The notes: generated by a model not told the origin, from the sequence alone. DNA of 64,000 nt from Unio delphinus (GCA_029339505.1 JAQISU010000248.1:620001-684000); one strand, 5' to 3'. Numbered from the stretch's first letter, positions 44,016 through 55,415 are shown. Made by a program: numbers and translations.

Positions 44016-47000
44016 GAGAAACTATTCCCACCCACGCCAAAATACAAGTGAAAGGTAAATCATGACTAGGACTAAATGAAAGTTAAAAAGACGATAGTTT
44101 TAAATATGATAGCACGTTGTCCAAATCATAAATCAATATGAGTTAAGTACATCTTTAGAATTTCACCCAAAGGAGATGTATGGGTACATAACATGCTCTA
44201 TAGGACTAAATTAACACTATGTATTTGTCATTTAATACCTCAAATCGGTGTTCGTTTCATTGTGTTAAGTCATTGTATCCGCCATACCTATATGGAAAAC
44301 GACTGTGCATGATTCGAATCATCTTTCTTTATTTCATCCAGGGGCGAGTAACATCATATACTTACAAGATAACCAATTAAATGTGATCTATCTAATATGT
44401 ACGCTAACACTATAGGTCTGACACTTGGATATATCTAAACGTGAAACTGAAATAAAGTTACTGAATATGTTAACTGTGCCGATGGGGAACCAGTTCAAAT
44501 ATTTATATCGCAGAGTTAGGAATGACACTGTTGATCAACAGTTAAAACTATTAAGTATTGCATGAGAATTAAATGGATATGAAGCGGAAGCAAAGGTTAT
44601 CAATTGCTGTTGTTCAATCCATGTCGAATAACTTATTATGTTTGATATCAGCTATTATAAATCCATTCGTGTCTTTATTGGCACTTTTCGTTTGAAGGAA
44701 CCATGCAGATATGCTAAAATAAAATTTCGGAGTTGGATAGTAATTGTATCTGATCTAGGCATTAGTAATTGTATCTGATCTAGGCATATGCTTGTTGTAC
44801 TTTGGCATAAATAACCTTTCATTAAAATAATATATCTGTGTAAAAATAATCGTTTATAATCAGCTATGTTGCCGCAGTTATGATGGTCAATGCAAAATAG
44901 TAATGTTATTGTTTGGCTTACTATATTTATGATGGCACAAAGTACTTTGTTATATGAAAGGTATGGATTTAACTTCGAAATATGAATTATTGTTCTGTAT
45001 ATCATTTCTATTTGTAATAAGTATTTCTTCAATGACATTTTAGTTCTGATTACTTTCAATAAAAGCATGAGACACATGTGATATCGTCATAGTTTCTTTC
45101 AAATCAATTAGAATGGAAATATTTTTAATGTAACTTTATAGTTGGGGGTTCTAAAGTCGAAGACAAAATAATGTTGTTGTTTGTATCGCTGAAAAGGATT
45201 ACACGTACACTAATATGCATTTAAAACAACATTCAAATATTTGTTGCAAGCAGACCAAACGTGTCTACAACATCAGGAATATGTTATCTTTTAAAGGATT
45301 CTTTGTAGGTTTAGACTAAACTAAACTATAATCTTATGCTCGCAGACAACAACAATGACAACAATCGTTCATCTCATATGTCTTCAAATCTGACGTATCG
45401 TGATACGTGAGAAACACGTTACAAAATGTTGCCAATGGTAAACAAACGAAGCATCAACAACAAAAACACTCGCTTTTTCCTATGATTCTACAAAAGTAAA
45501 GCCGGTACGAGGAAGCGACAATAAAATGAAACAATTTCTATATTCATTTTCATTTACGCCAGGTGTGAGCAACATCATATGCGTACACGGTAACCAATTA
45601 AAGGTGATCCATTCAATATTTAGGCCTAAACATTATATATTGAAAAGTTGTTGAGCAAACAAACCACTTAAAGAAGCACCCGCACTACCCAAACAACCAC
45701 AAACGGAACTAAGAGAAATAAAATAGAAACGTAATGCATTTATTGATGCTAATTCATATTTTGGACTTTATGTAAGATTAAGTTAAATTAAAATTAGAAG
45801 TAAAATATATAAATAAATTATTAAATAAATAAGTAGTTTTTCGTTAAGTTTGAAGAAGTTGAGAATAGTATGTGGGAACGATATAAGTTGAATGGATCTG
45901 TATAGGAACAAAGGGAGTTGTGGCGTCACCGATCAAAGGGATCACAGCGAAAGTAATGTTTCAAACGCGAATAAGTACTATGTCATGGAGTTCTCTGGGT
46001 AAATATTAATTTACACATACATAGGTGTTAGTAACCCTTATATACATTATAGAGATTTTTTAATCATACGATTGTGTTATTGATAGGTATGGGTGCTGGG
46101 CTTCAGTTATCGGTACTGGTCGTTCATTACTGTGCTGTGATGGTCTTCACACATGTATGCGGATAAGCCAGATTGCGTTTCGCATTGGAATCAGTAAATG
46201 TGGTATGTTGGTCAATAGGTATGGGTGGGTTTTGGTCAGTAGAAGTGTGTGCTTGTCGGTCAGACGGCATGTTGTTGAGATAGCGTAAGCGTTGATTAGT
46301 ATGCGTTGGTTTTTGTCAGTAGATATATGTGGTAGTCAGTAAATTTAGTGTTAACATTACATATACATTTCCAGGAAAACCAGTGCATTATTTTACATCC
46401 ATAAACACTCATATCAATTTTTTTACTGTTGTACCTATAGCGGCTTAAATGTTACTATATGGGCTAATGTTAATTTTCCATTGTCCCCATATGGCCCAAT
46501 TTTGAACCAATACTATTTCATATATTAACACCTATGAACTACTAGTTTTATGGCATCTGAATGGATGTGGTAGGTTAAATTAATGGTTAAAACCAATAGT
46601 TAAACGTGCTTTAAATGTGACTAAAATGAAGGGGTGCAATCTATTGACCAATGCATTCACCTCTCTTGCCTTAGTTTCCTCCAAAACACCCAGAGCTAAT
46701 ATTTTATAATCAACCCTATGTCCTTCTCCGACAACGCACCTTTTTCAAATTTATCAATTATATACTTGAGACTATACATTTATATTATTATTTCGTTAAT
46801 TTACTATATGATACAAACATAGCATACCTTCGGTCAGTAATTGCTTAAGTAAAATAAAATAAGTTCTTTTGATGGCAATAATGCTCCTGGGTTCTAAAAG
46901 GTCCCTCTGTAGTACGATTTGCCACTCTCCCACACCTTTCCAAAGCATTATTACAGTTCATAAGTACGTATTAAAGTTTGGTAAGGTATATACAAACATT

Positions 47001-48411
47001 ATATCCAGCGTGATTGTTCAAGATATTATAGTGCCATGTGTAACTCGGCCATTTAGAGAGTGAAATATTTAATGCTGGTACATATATAGCCCTAAATTAG
47101 ATTAGAATATTTAAAATGGGTATCACATTCATCTAGCTATCTGTTATGCACACCATGATAATATTATGAAGACCTCAAGTTTTTAATTTATTGGAAATGT
47201 GTCCTACTTGAATACTAATTTAGTATTTTATGAGATATAAGTAAGCAATTGGAAAGGCTTCTGTTGCTTTTTAATCATCCATCTTCTTGTATGATATAGC
47301 TTTCTAGCACATTGTTACTCTAACCACTCTTGCAAATTTGCATTAGGTGATTGATCTAATTGTAAATCTCTCTGATTCTGAAACAATCTACATTTCTTTC
47401 AAATATAACATCAACGTACAGTGGATCCGTTAATTCGGTAAGCATTATGGGATACATAACCATACAGTAATGTAATGAGTAAGGTATTTGTCGATCTCCA
47501 TAGCCTATAATGCAGCTTAGATATCCATAACATTACAATGGCACGTAAGGTTGCCTCATTCGGTTCACTCCCACTGTTGTCATAATGATCTATTTTGTAC
47601 ACACATGGTTTGTAGCCTTGCAGTCGCTCAAGCAGTATATGCGTCATGTGATCAAGGTTCATTTTTTAAAAATGATTTCTTCAACGTATTTAAATCATAG
47701 TCTTTTGTCTTACATACTAGAGAAGTTAAACTTCTTTTCGTCCTCAGTTAAGTCGAGCTAATTTTCAATACCTTATTCACAGCTACTTGAAATAGTTAAT
47801 ATAGTAAAATACAACATATTTCAAAGTAGCAATACATTATATCTATATGCATGTAGGGATATTTAAAGCTTGTAAACAATGATTAGCTTAACATCAGAGT
47901 TATATATTTGTGATATCTATGTATGTTAATTTAATTACGAAATAAAATAAAAACATGTTTTCACATTGTGATATGTTGTTTGTTCTCTGGATAACTACAA
48001 TTCCAGTTGCATGAATCGTTCGGATACTAAGCCCCTCATCACATATCTGACAACGGGTGTACACTATAGAGGATGAGCAAATTATCTTACTTGTGCTTAA
48101 TAAAAAATCCTGGGTAAAAAGCCACATTTAGTGTTCCATATTTCGTGTTTGCTACCTTAAAAATACGTAAGATTCTAGTCTAGTTTCGACAACCAACATT
48201 CAAGGAAATAATTCATTATTTTTATCATTAACTAGTTTTGTCTATTACATGCTGATAAACATTCTTAGGGATTTTAAAATAAACTCCATTCTTCATAATA
48301 ATGTAGATCTCTAACTCAGTGTACTACATAACCTAGATTTGTATATAAGACTGTAAATAAAACTCTTTTTAGACGGTATATTGTTTTTAAATTCCATTTT
48401 TATAAACAACT

Positions 48412-48475
<64 letters not shown>

Positions 48476-49017
48476 CCCATTAAGTCATTATCTTGCTCGT
48501 TTCCTGCTGGTACTTTATAAAACGTGTTTTTCTTTCTGATGAATAGTATTACTAGCGGTAAGTATAGAGATGATCCAAACTCAGACCCGTTAGGTGCATA
48601 TTCTATTTCAGTGAAATATACACTTCACATTTATCATACACTATTCATCCACGCCACCCATTTCCCAGGGTATCTAAGCCTAATATTTAAACGAATTATT
48701 ACCAAACAAACAATACATTTTTTACATCTTTCAAATGTATACCACTTAATAATACTAACTAGATACATAATCATACTTCACTTACACTAGGCGTTGCATT
48801 ACTGAATTTTCCAAGAGAAATAGGTTTGACAATTTACTGGAGTCGAGTGGCATCTCTTTTTGCTTTCACTGCCGCGTTGATATAGCATTGCGTTGGCTAC
48901 TGATAAGTATGGAAACGAACCAAAGTGAGACCTATAAGGTGCATAGTCTCTTTTAGTCATTGATGTGCCTGCAACTGGGTATAATACTTGTGCAAGTACT
49001 GGTATTTCCTGAGCAGG
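44012..49017 (+). repeat. Segmental duplication, right copy, ending at the Polinton insertion
   Basis: It matches 20,161-26,296 as described for the left copy, including a (TA)n at 48,417-48,473 (equivalent to 25,709-25,756). Homology stops at TTTCCTGAGCAGG, right where the Polinton begins. In the left copy and in copy C the matching sequence goes on for roughly 60-75 bp to an Ig exon acceptor. This is therefore the 5' region and intron 1 of a fourth receptor copy (D). Private insertions at about 44,930-45,165, 46,740-46,965 and 47,360-47,930 contain no recognisable genes. Confidence 0.85.
48417..48473. repeat. (TA)n microsatellite
   Basis: (TA)n tract orthologous to 25,709-25,756 in the left duplicate. 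Confidence 0.95.
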
Positions 49018-49307
49018 AGCAGCAGAGAGGGTGAACCCTACAACGTTTTCAGACAAAATTTTGATTTAAATCTTAAAACGAACCTTCCTACGATCTCATT
49101 TTAACCAAAAAAAATGTCTCAGGGGAAAACCCTACAACGTTTTCAGACAAAAAATTGATTGAAATCTTAACGAGCCTTCCTACGAAATCTCATTTTAACT
49201 AAAAAAATGAAAACGGAGACTTTTACGATTTTTTAATTAATTTTGGTCGCAACTTGTTGTCATCCACCCTCTCTGCTGCTATGGGTTAATAAAAATAATA
49301 AATGATT
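49018..49307 (+). repeat. Left terminal region with 16-bp inverted ends and an 83-bp direct repeat
   Basis: AGCAGCAGAGAGGGTG at 49,018-49,033 is repeated as its exact reverse complement at 49,265-49,280. Between them lie two copies of an 82-83-bp direct repeat, 49,034-49,116 and 49,128-49,209. Each starts AACCCTACAACGTTTTCAGA and contains CCTTCCTACGA and CTCATTTTAAC. The ATPase gene ends only 28 bp to the right. This is most likely the terminal inverted repeat zone used by the integrase and/or as a replication origin. The mate at the other end is not in the window. Confidence 0.75.
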
Positions 49308-49979
49308 TTAACCGAATATTTGATCCAGTCCGATACGATATCGTGTCCGAGGATCATGCAAATTTATTGTTGCGAATCCGTGCGGAGTCGACTGAGCATG
49401 ACTAAAGAAATCTCGAAATTGATTGAAGTCCATATCAGAGCACCATGTCTGCCAAATATTTCTAAGAGTATGAGTATCAACTCCGTTGAATACAGCAAGA
49501 ATATTGAAGTTATCTCTGATGACTTTTGGAACCTGAGTGTAGCGTTGAGTGACATATATCACGTCAGTGTTTTTATGCCTGCCTCTGGAAAAGATCCTAG
49601 CAGGATTTTTTTGTTTATCCAACATTATATCGTCGTATACGACTAAATTGTTAATATCTCCATCAATATCATCAATACTCGGTGCTTCATCGATATCGGT
49701 TATAAAATCAATGGCGTTCTCACCCTTAATTTCTGATGCATTCTCGTTAAAATCCTTTAACACTTCATAACATCGTTGATCATCTACGCTAGGGGCAATT
49801 AAATACAACTTATCCCACTTCATCCATCTCATTATTAAATTGAGGAACAATTGCGTTTTACCGGATCCAAATGGCCCGATTATAATCATCCGGATAGAGT
49901 TTGGTAGCGCTGCATGATGCTTAATTGGTTCTCTTGTTTTAGTCGCCGAAAAATCAATTATATCCATATCTCTATACAT
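49308..49979 (-). CDS. Genome-packaging ATPase (FtsK/HerA, A32-like)
   Basis: The 223-residue protein (or from Met5) is a small packaging ATPase as in Polintons and adintoviruses, expected to pump DNA into the capsid. Walker A GPFGSGKT is at residues 35-42, Walker B LVVYDD at 112-117, and a VTQRY sensor-type segment follows at about 143. Length is typical for the family. The frame is intact. It is the leftmost gene and points toward the element end; its start faces the zinc-ribbon/PLA2 gene across about 5 bp, so they share a promoter region. Confidence 0.92.
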   Translation of the reverse strand: MYRDMDIIDFSATKTREPIKHHAALPNSIRMIIIGPFGSGKTQLFLNLIMRWMKWDKLYLIAPSVDDQRCYEVLKDFNENASEIKGENAIDFITDIDEAPSIDDIDGDINNLVVYDDIMLDKQKNPARIFSRGRHKNTDVIYVTQRYTQVPKVIRDNFNILAVFNGVDTHTLRNIWQTWCSDMDFNQFRDFFSHAQSTPHGFATINLHDPRTRYRIGLDQIFG

Positions 49980-49984
49980 AAATT

Positions 49985-50510
49985 ATGGATCTATATTGTG
50001 TGAAGTGTAAAACGCGTACTAGCACAAATGATGTGACGACGGTTACAACTAAAAATAACAGATCAGTACTTACTAGTAGATGTGCAACATGTGGTACAAA
50101 AAAATTTAGATTTGTTTCTACAAAATCAAAGATTTTACAATTCGGAGATGTTTTAAAAAAAAACGAGGAGGTGATATCGCAGCCAAATTGGCAAAGCTCC
50201 CTGGAACCCCATGGGCAAAGTACCCCGGAGAAAAGCACCTTCCAGGATATAGCTACTGTGGACCGGGAACCAGACTTGATATCAAAATCAGCCCCGACCC
50301 GGTGAAGAACCAATAAACGCTATTGATAAGGCGTGTTACCTTCATGATGTTGCTTATAAAAGCAGCAATCTGCAACACAGGCATCTAGCAGATGTGAAAT
50401 TAATTCATGCGTTAAATGCTATTCCTGATAAATCCTTCAAAGAAAAATTGGTTTCCTTTTTGATCAAATCGGCTATGAAAAGTAAATTGATGTTAGGTGC
50501 CGGTAATTAA
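49985..50510 (+). pseudogene. Zinc-ribbon (DUF5679-like) plus phospholipase A2-like virion protein, frame broken twice
   Basis: The first frame (49,985-50,305) opens with a compact zinc ribbon: Cys5-x2-Cys8 and Cys33-x2-Cys36, with TKNNR between, as in DUF5679 proteins. After A9 at 50,155-50,163 the coding sense moves to the -1 frame. There a YCGPG calcium-loop-like motif is read (about 50,240). A second frame change near 50,260-50,290 leads to a frame with the DKAC..HDVAY motif carrying the catalytic His-Asp of parvovirus-type PLA2, ending at TAA 50,508-50,510. In virions such domains act in membrane breaching during entry. The stop overlaps the integrase leader. As it stands no single frame encodes the whole protein. 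The first shift could be programmed; the second looks like damage or a sequencing error. Confidence 0.8.
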
Positions 50511-50514
50511 TAAT

Positions 50515-51462
50515 ATGGAATCAATTTATTATTCCCCAAGAGGATACTGGAGGGTTAAATCAGCAGTCCATAAACTCGCTAGTGCTGCAAAAGTGAAAAA
50601 AAAACCCACTGCGGCTAATTGGTTAACCAAACAGGCACTATGGCAAATTTATCTACCACCGCCTAAACAGATTAATTTCTCGCATTTTGATGTGACCGCT
50701 CCTAATGAAGTTCATCAGGCTGATATATTATTTCTGCCACATGATCGTGGTTACAAATACGCATTAACCGTAGTTGACATTGCAAGTCGATACAAAGAAG
50801 CAGAACCGTTAAAAACAAAATCAGCCACTGAAGTCGCTTCTGCATTTGAAAGGATTTATCGACGAGGTCCTCTGCACTGGCCAAATCTATTGCAGGTTGA
50901 TCCTGGCAAGGAATTTCAGGGTGCAGTGTTATCTACAATGAAACATCATAATGTCACCATACGACGAGGGCATACTGCGCTACATCGCGATCAGGCCATT
51001 GTAGAACGATTTAATCGGACGATTGCTGAGCGGTTATTTGGATATCAATACGCAAAAGAATTCATCCAAGAAAAAAGATCCCGTGAATGGGTTAAAACAT
51101 TACCATCTGTGATTACTGCACTGAATAACGAGATTACTAGAACAATCAACATGAAACCTATCAACGCTATTAAAAAGAAGTCTATACCCGTACAACCACA
51201 AAAAGATTTCAAAGAACCAATTCTTGGTAGTAATGTCACTGTTAGGTATTTATATGAACCAGGAGAGCTTGAAGGGGGTAGAAAAAGGGCTACTGATCCT
51301 ATTTGGAGTGTTACTGCACACAAGATATCTAGTATAACACGATCAACTTGTAGACCTCCAGTCTATAAACTGGATTCAACTGCCCCTCAACGTGGATTTA
51401 CTCGACAACAACTACAGGTAATTCCCGAGGATACTCAATTGCCACCGCATGGTCTTAACTAG
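50515..51462 (+). CDS. Retroviral-type (rve) integrase
   Basis: A DDE-type integrase of the Polinton class that joins the element ends to host DNA. I chose the ATG at 50,515 (MESIYYSPRGYWR, 315 residues), because the frame upstream only adds a GTG-led extension overlapping the previous gene. Catalytic residues: Asp70 (HQAD), Asp129 (LQVD) and Glu164 (DQAIVERFNRT), with D-E spacing of 35. The N-terminal part has the helical 'YW..KSAVHKLA' domain, and the C-terminus a basic SH3-like segment. The frame is complete. It converges with the PolB/helicase gene and overlaps its HNH-coding end by 8 bp. Confidence 0.95.
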   Translation: MESIYYSPRGYWRVKSAVHKLASAAKVKKKPTAANWLTKQALWQIYLPPPKQINFSHFDVTAPNEVHQADILFLPHDRGYKYALTVVDIASRYKEAEPLKTKSATEVASAFERIYRRGPLHWPNLLQVDPGKEFQGAVLSTMKHHNVTIRRGHTALHRDQAIVERFNRTIAERLFGYQYAKEFIQEKRSREWVKTLPSVITALNNEITRTINMKPINAIKKKSIPVQPQKDFKEPILGSNVTVRYLYEPGELEGGRKRATDPIWSVTAHKISSITRSTCRPPVYKLDSTAPQRGFTRQQLQVIPEDTQLPPHGLN

Positions 51463-54400
51463 CGCCGTTGCGTCTATTGCACTCAAGACAAGTCAACATC
51501 ACATTGTTTCTGACATGACCGAGACTGTTATTTTTTCTGTCTACGGTGAATTGGCAAGGATCCTTATCCGAATACTGCCAACGCATTATACAATTGCAAC
51601 TCGCGCCGTGATTATTCTGTTGTTGTTTCAGCGTAATTATTAATTTAGCATCAATATCAAATTCTCGTTGTTTTTTTTTGTCCTGTTGTTTGTAACCGGA
51701 GAGTTTTTTTATTAATGATGCTAACATCAATATCACTTATTGTTGTGTCATTGTCATCGAAAACAACTCTTCGAAGTTGTTTTTTTTTTCGTACTCTGGA
51801 TACTGCGAGATAGACTAAATTCGACCATTCGATGTGATTATCCACCATCCAAACAATTGTATCTGATATAGTCAATCCCTGTGAAGAGTGTATTGTTGCT
51901 GCGTATCCTAGCGTCCACGGGGATTTATTAGCACGCAATGCATCTTCAACGACATTGATATCTACCAGCACAATATCATTTAATACGAGAATTTGTTTTT
52001 CACTCTGTCCTGGAATATCAACTTCAATGTTCTGTTTTCGTGTATCCGATGGCCTATAACAAAGGGGTACTGGAAGCGTTGCAAATTTTTCTTTATGCAA
52101 TTCAAATAACTTCATCTGAAGTGTGTCCCTGACTATTTTTCTACTTGCAATTATCAAATCATTTGGTCTCCATGTTTCCCAGAAATCATTCATTGGAGTT
52201 TCTGAAATCACTTCACGCGCTATTTCGCATTGGATTCTATCCGGTTGTAATCTAATTAGCGCTTTGAATTCTCGTAATCGTTCATCAATTGATCTATAAT
52301 CAGTGGTAATTTCTTCATAATAGTCTACAAAACCCCTTAGCCATTCATGTGGAGATGCACCGATAAATGGTGGTGGTTGGCCGTGATCACCGCACATGAC
52401 GACGTTTGTGTTTTTGTTTAACAACCACTCGAGAAATGTTTGTAATACATCTAATGACACTGTGCATATTTCATCCCAAATGATGATTTCAGGAATGAAT
52501 TTATCACCCATACGCTCAGGAGTCCATTTGTCACCCTTCCATCGAAAGAAACTATGGTAAGTAGAGGCATTTACCCCTCGCTGTATCATCTCTCTGGCGA
52601 GTCTGTGAGTCGGTGTTAGCACAATCATGGTTGACCGACGAAATAATTCAATTGCACGAGTTGTCTTGCCTGACCCACCACAACCGTTTAAATAAACTGT
52701 CTTGTATCTACATACTGGATCAGATACCGGTGGTGCATTAGAAAATTCTGATTGAATTTCAATACGGTTATATGAAAGATATTTATCATCCATGGCAACG
52801 TCTGCGGATTCACAATACTCATGTAGCATCTCCTTTTTAAATCGCCAACGCCCCCAATTTTCTTCGGGATCTGTGAATTTAGCTACAGCTGATTTGTATT
52901 TATTGTGTATATACATCGAATCAGTGGCCACTCTAACCGCGGTATTAGGAAATCTATTTATCATCGAAAATAGATTAATACAAGCATAGGCTAGCATTGA
53001 ACTTCTCAAATGTGTATACTGGGAATTATATCTATCACAGTAGGTAACAACCGTACCTAATTTCTCACCATTGGATAGAAAAGCATCCTTACGGGATACA
53101 AGTTTTCCCTGTTTCATTAAATCCGTTACAATAAAATCGTATTCAGGGATATCTATGATCAACCGCGAAGAATATTTTGCATTGTAGTATCGTCCACCCT
53201 GGGTAAATTTACCGATTATTCTTCGTCCAAAATCTTTTGCTTGTTCTTTTTTAATTTCAAATAACTTCTTAGACCGATTCATGATTTGTTCTTCATTGAA
53301 ATCAGGGAATTGTTTTCGCTGTTCGCTGATTATTCTTTCTAGATCGGGTTGTGGTAGCCAAACTTCTTTCTGAGCTCGATAGCATATAATAGCCTCGGAA
53401 ACAATCAACGATATTAGCATACCACAATCAATCATATATCTCAATAGCACTATTGGCATCCAGGCCTTTTCAGATAGGTGTCTACCGAGCCAAACATAAC
53501 TACACGGATGTAATCCTGACGCTAATTCAAATGATAGCACACGAGCGAATCCGGTTAAATCAAAATCAGGCAATGGTCCATTAATCGCAACACGAGTCAT
53601 TTCATGCGTGGGGTGTCCAAATCGTTTGAAATTCTCAGCACATTCCCCATATCCGAGAAAACTTCCGGGATAACACGCGGATATATCAATTGAAATCATA
53701 CCATCACGTGAGTATTTCGTATTCCACAGTCCTCCATGACCAAATTCGACGCAACTCAATTTAACATCCTCAAGAAAATCACTTCGTGTTGGACGCCATG
53801 AGTTTTTTTCTCTTGCGAAGTGAGCTACCACTGATGGAATAGTAAAACTATCCGTGAGTAGTTTTTCATGGAAACTCTCCGGTGAAAAATCACTAGCGAT
53901 TTTTCTCATTCTGTTATCTAATTCTTCAATGCGATATAATTCACCATTTGGTCTTACAAATTGATCGAAACCTATTTCGGGATCTTCATCACTTCTAAGT
54001 AACCACACTGACACAGGATCATCTTTACACAACGCATGCATAGCATCGAATAATTTCTCTTCATAGAAAACATCCCCGACGAACTCCTTAGGGATATATT
54101 TCACGGTTCGTTCTCGTGGAAATACTGTTACCGCAGGTGTCCACGCGTGTTTGTTATGATCAATAATTTGTATTGGCGCTCCATTTTTGTTATATTTCGG
54201 TTCGTATAATACTTCTCCGGTTATCGTCATAACGGTTATTGGGAATCTTAATGATGTTTCTAATTTAGCTATATCAGAAATCTTTGCACCGTTCTGTTTC
54301 ACTGTCAGTTCCCACTCGGTTATTTTCCTACGTCGCAGATCAGTTAGTTTATTTCCCCGGGACACATTTGTGAAATGTTCTATTATTCGTTCTGCTACAC

Positions 54401-54482
54401 AATTAAGCCCTGACGAATATTTCATAGGATCTAGTTTTGCGATATCGGGTTTATCATTTAACGGATATATCACATAAACCAT
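51455..54482 (-). CDS. PolB-like / superfamily 1 helicase replication protein with HNH C-terminal extension (frame change at T7)
   Basis: The main frame (54,482 to 51,657; 941 residues) starts with a GLNCVAERIIEHF segment. PolB-like motifs follow: motif A DISACYP at about 266-272, a RRIIGKF segment at about 420, and motif C reduced to ATDS with Asp521. No exonuclease motifs are evident. An SF1 helicase follows: GCGGSGKTT (600-608), DE at 670-671, CGDHGQ (697-702), ATIHSSQG (862-869) and AVSRVR (893-898). At T7 51,704-51,710 another frame takes over (down to 51,455). It codes an HNH/zinc-type module with CNC, DRKNNSLGH and CLECN, as often found at the end of such proteins. The fusion with SF1 helicase recalls transpoviron and some protist Polinton proteins rather than the usual animal pPolB. 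It is unclear whether polymerase activity remains. Confidence 0.82.
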
Positions 54483-54506
54483 TGCTGTTACGGGATAAGA
54501 TCTTTC

Positions 54507-55415
54507 TTAGTATGGCTTATCGATTCCGGTTAGAATTCCTGGTTTGGAATCTCTACTCACAATGACAGCTTTTTTATTCTTGAGAATTGGTTCAAATTTA
54601 TCCCTAATAATCCATTTACCATCGACTTCGATAATGAATTTGATTCGGAAAAAATACTTTTTTCCCCAACACGTGAAATTATCACTGCTGCTTTTTCATC
54701 ATTCATGGTAGCATCAACAACACCATCAATTCGAAATGTTGACCAACAATAAGATGCTCCATCACGCTTGAATTCATTAAAACAGTCTCTGATTTTACTA
54801 ATCATGGCTTTATCAAGAATTGTATTCTTTGGTGTATTAGAAACTATATCGAGATTGAATTGAGCATCTTTCCAGGGTAATCTCTTGGACGTTTTTTTTT
54901 GGTTTATCGAGATTAAATTTAGGATTAATTTTTAATAATCTCTTAAACTCTTTCATGTTTCCGTCTATTAAACGTTTTTTTGGTTTATCGAGATTAAATT
55001 TAGGATTAATTTTGTTACGTTTTTTGGGTTTATCGAGATTAAATTTAGGATTAATCTTCAATAATCTTTTAAACTCTTTCATGTTTCCGTCTCTTGGACG
55101 TTTGAGATTAATGTTGTTACGTTTTTTTGGTTTATCGAGATTAAATTTAGGATTAATCTTCAATAATCTCTTAAACTCCTTAATGTTTCCGTCTCTTGGA
55201 CGTTTGAGATTAATTTTGTTACGTTTTTTTGGTTTATCGAGATTAAATTTAGGATTAATCTTCAATAATCTCTTAAACTCTTACATGTTTCCGTCTCTTG
55301 GACGTTTTTTGGGTCTATCGATATTAAATTTAGGATTAATTTTCAATAATCTCTTAAACTCCTTATCAGCATTGAATTCAGCATTTTTCGAAGGCGTTCT
55401 CCTTAATTCCCTCAT
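54507..55415 (-). pseudogene. Basic tandem-repeat protein with conserved C-terminal domain, disrupted
   Basis: The ATG at 55,415 opens MRELRRTPSKNAEFNADKEF. Repeats of about 35 residues follow, rich in Lys/Arg/Asn with the core INPKFNLDKPKKR, suggesting a DNA-binding or core-type protein. An in-frame TAA (55,281-55,283; other repeats have AAA there) stops the first frame. A T9 run at 54,892-54,900 changes the frame before a non-repetitive domain of about 110 residues (containing DCFNEFKRDGASYCWSTFRI). The A6/T6 area at 54,649-54,663 changes it again before the end at 54,507. The C-terminal domain is not recognised. The gene lies 24 bp upstream of the replicase gene on the same strand, so it may be co-expressed with it. 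Confidence 0.6.
54900..55375 (-). repeat. In-gene tandem repeat, about 105-bp units
   Basis: On the + strand the phrase TTTATCGAGATTAAATTTAG recurs at about 54,903, 54,984, 55,028, 55,132 and 55,233, with a variant near 55,316. It is spaced by AATAATCTCTTAAACTC and GTTTCCGTCTCTTGGACG blocks. One unit is shortened (54,984-55,028), consistent with unequal exchange. Confidence 0.9.

Noticed and set aside
49302..49646. Plus-strand frames opposite the packaging ATPase
   Set aside because: They are shadows of the minus-strand gene, which has clear Walker A and B motifs.
50515..51462. Retroviral-type integrase taken as part of an LTR retrotransposon
   Set aside because: There are no gag, RT or RNase H genes and no LTRs. 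The neighbours are packaging ATPase, adenain-like protease and capsid genes, which define a Polinton.
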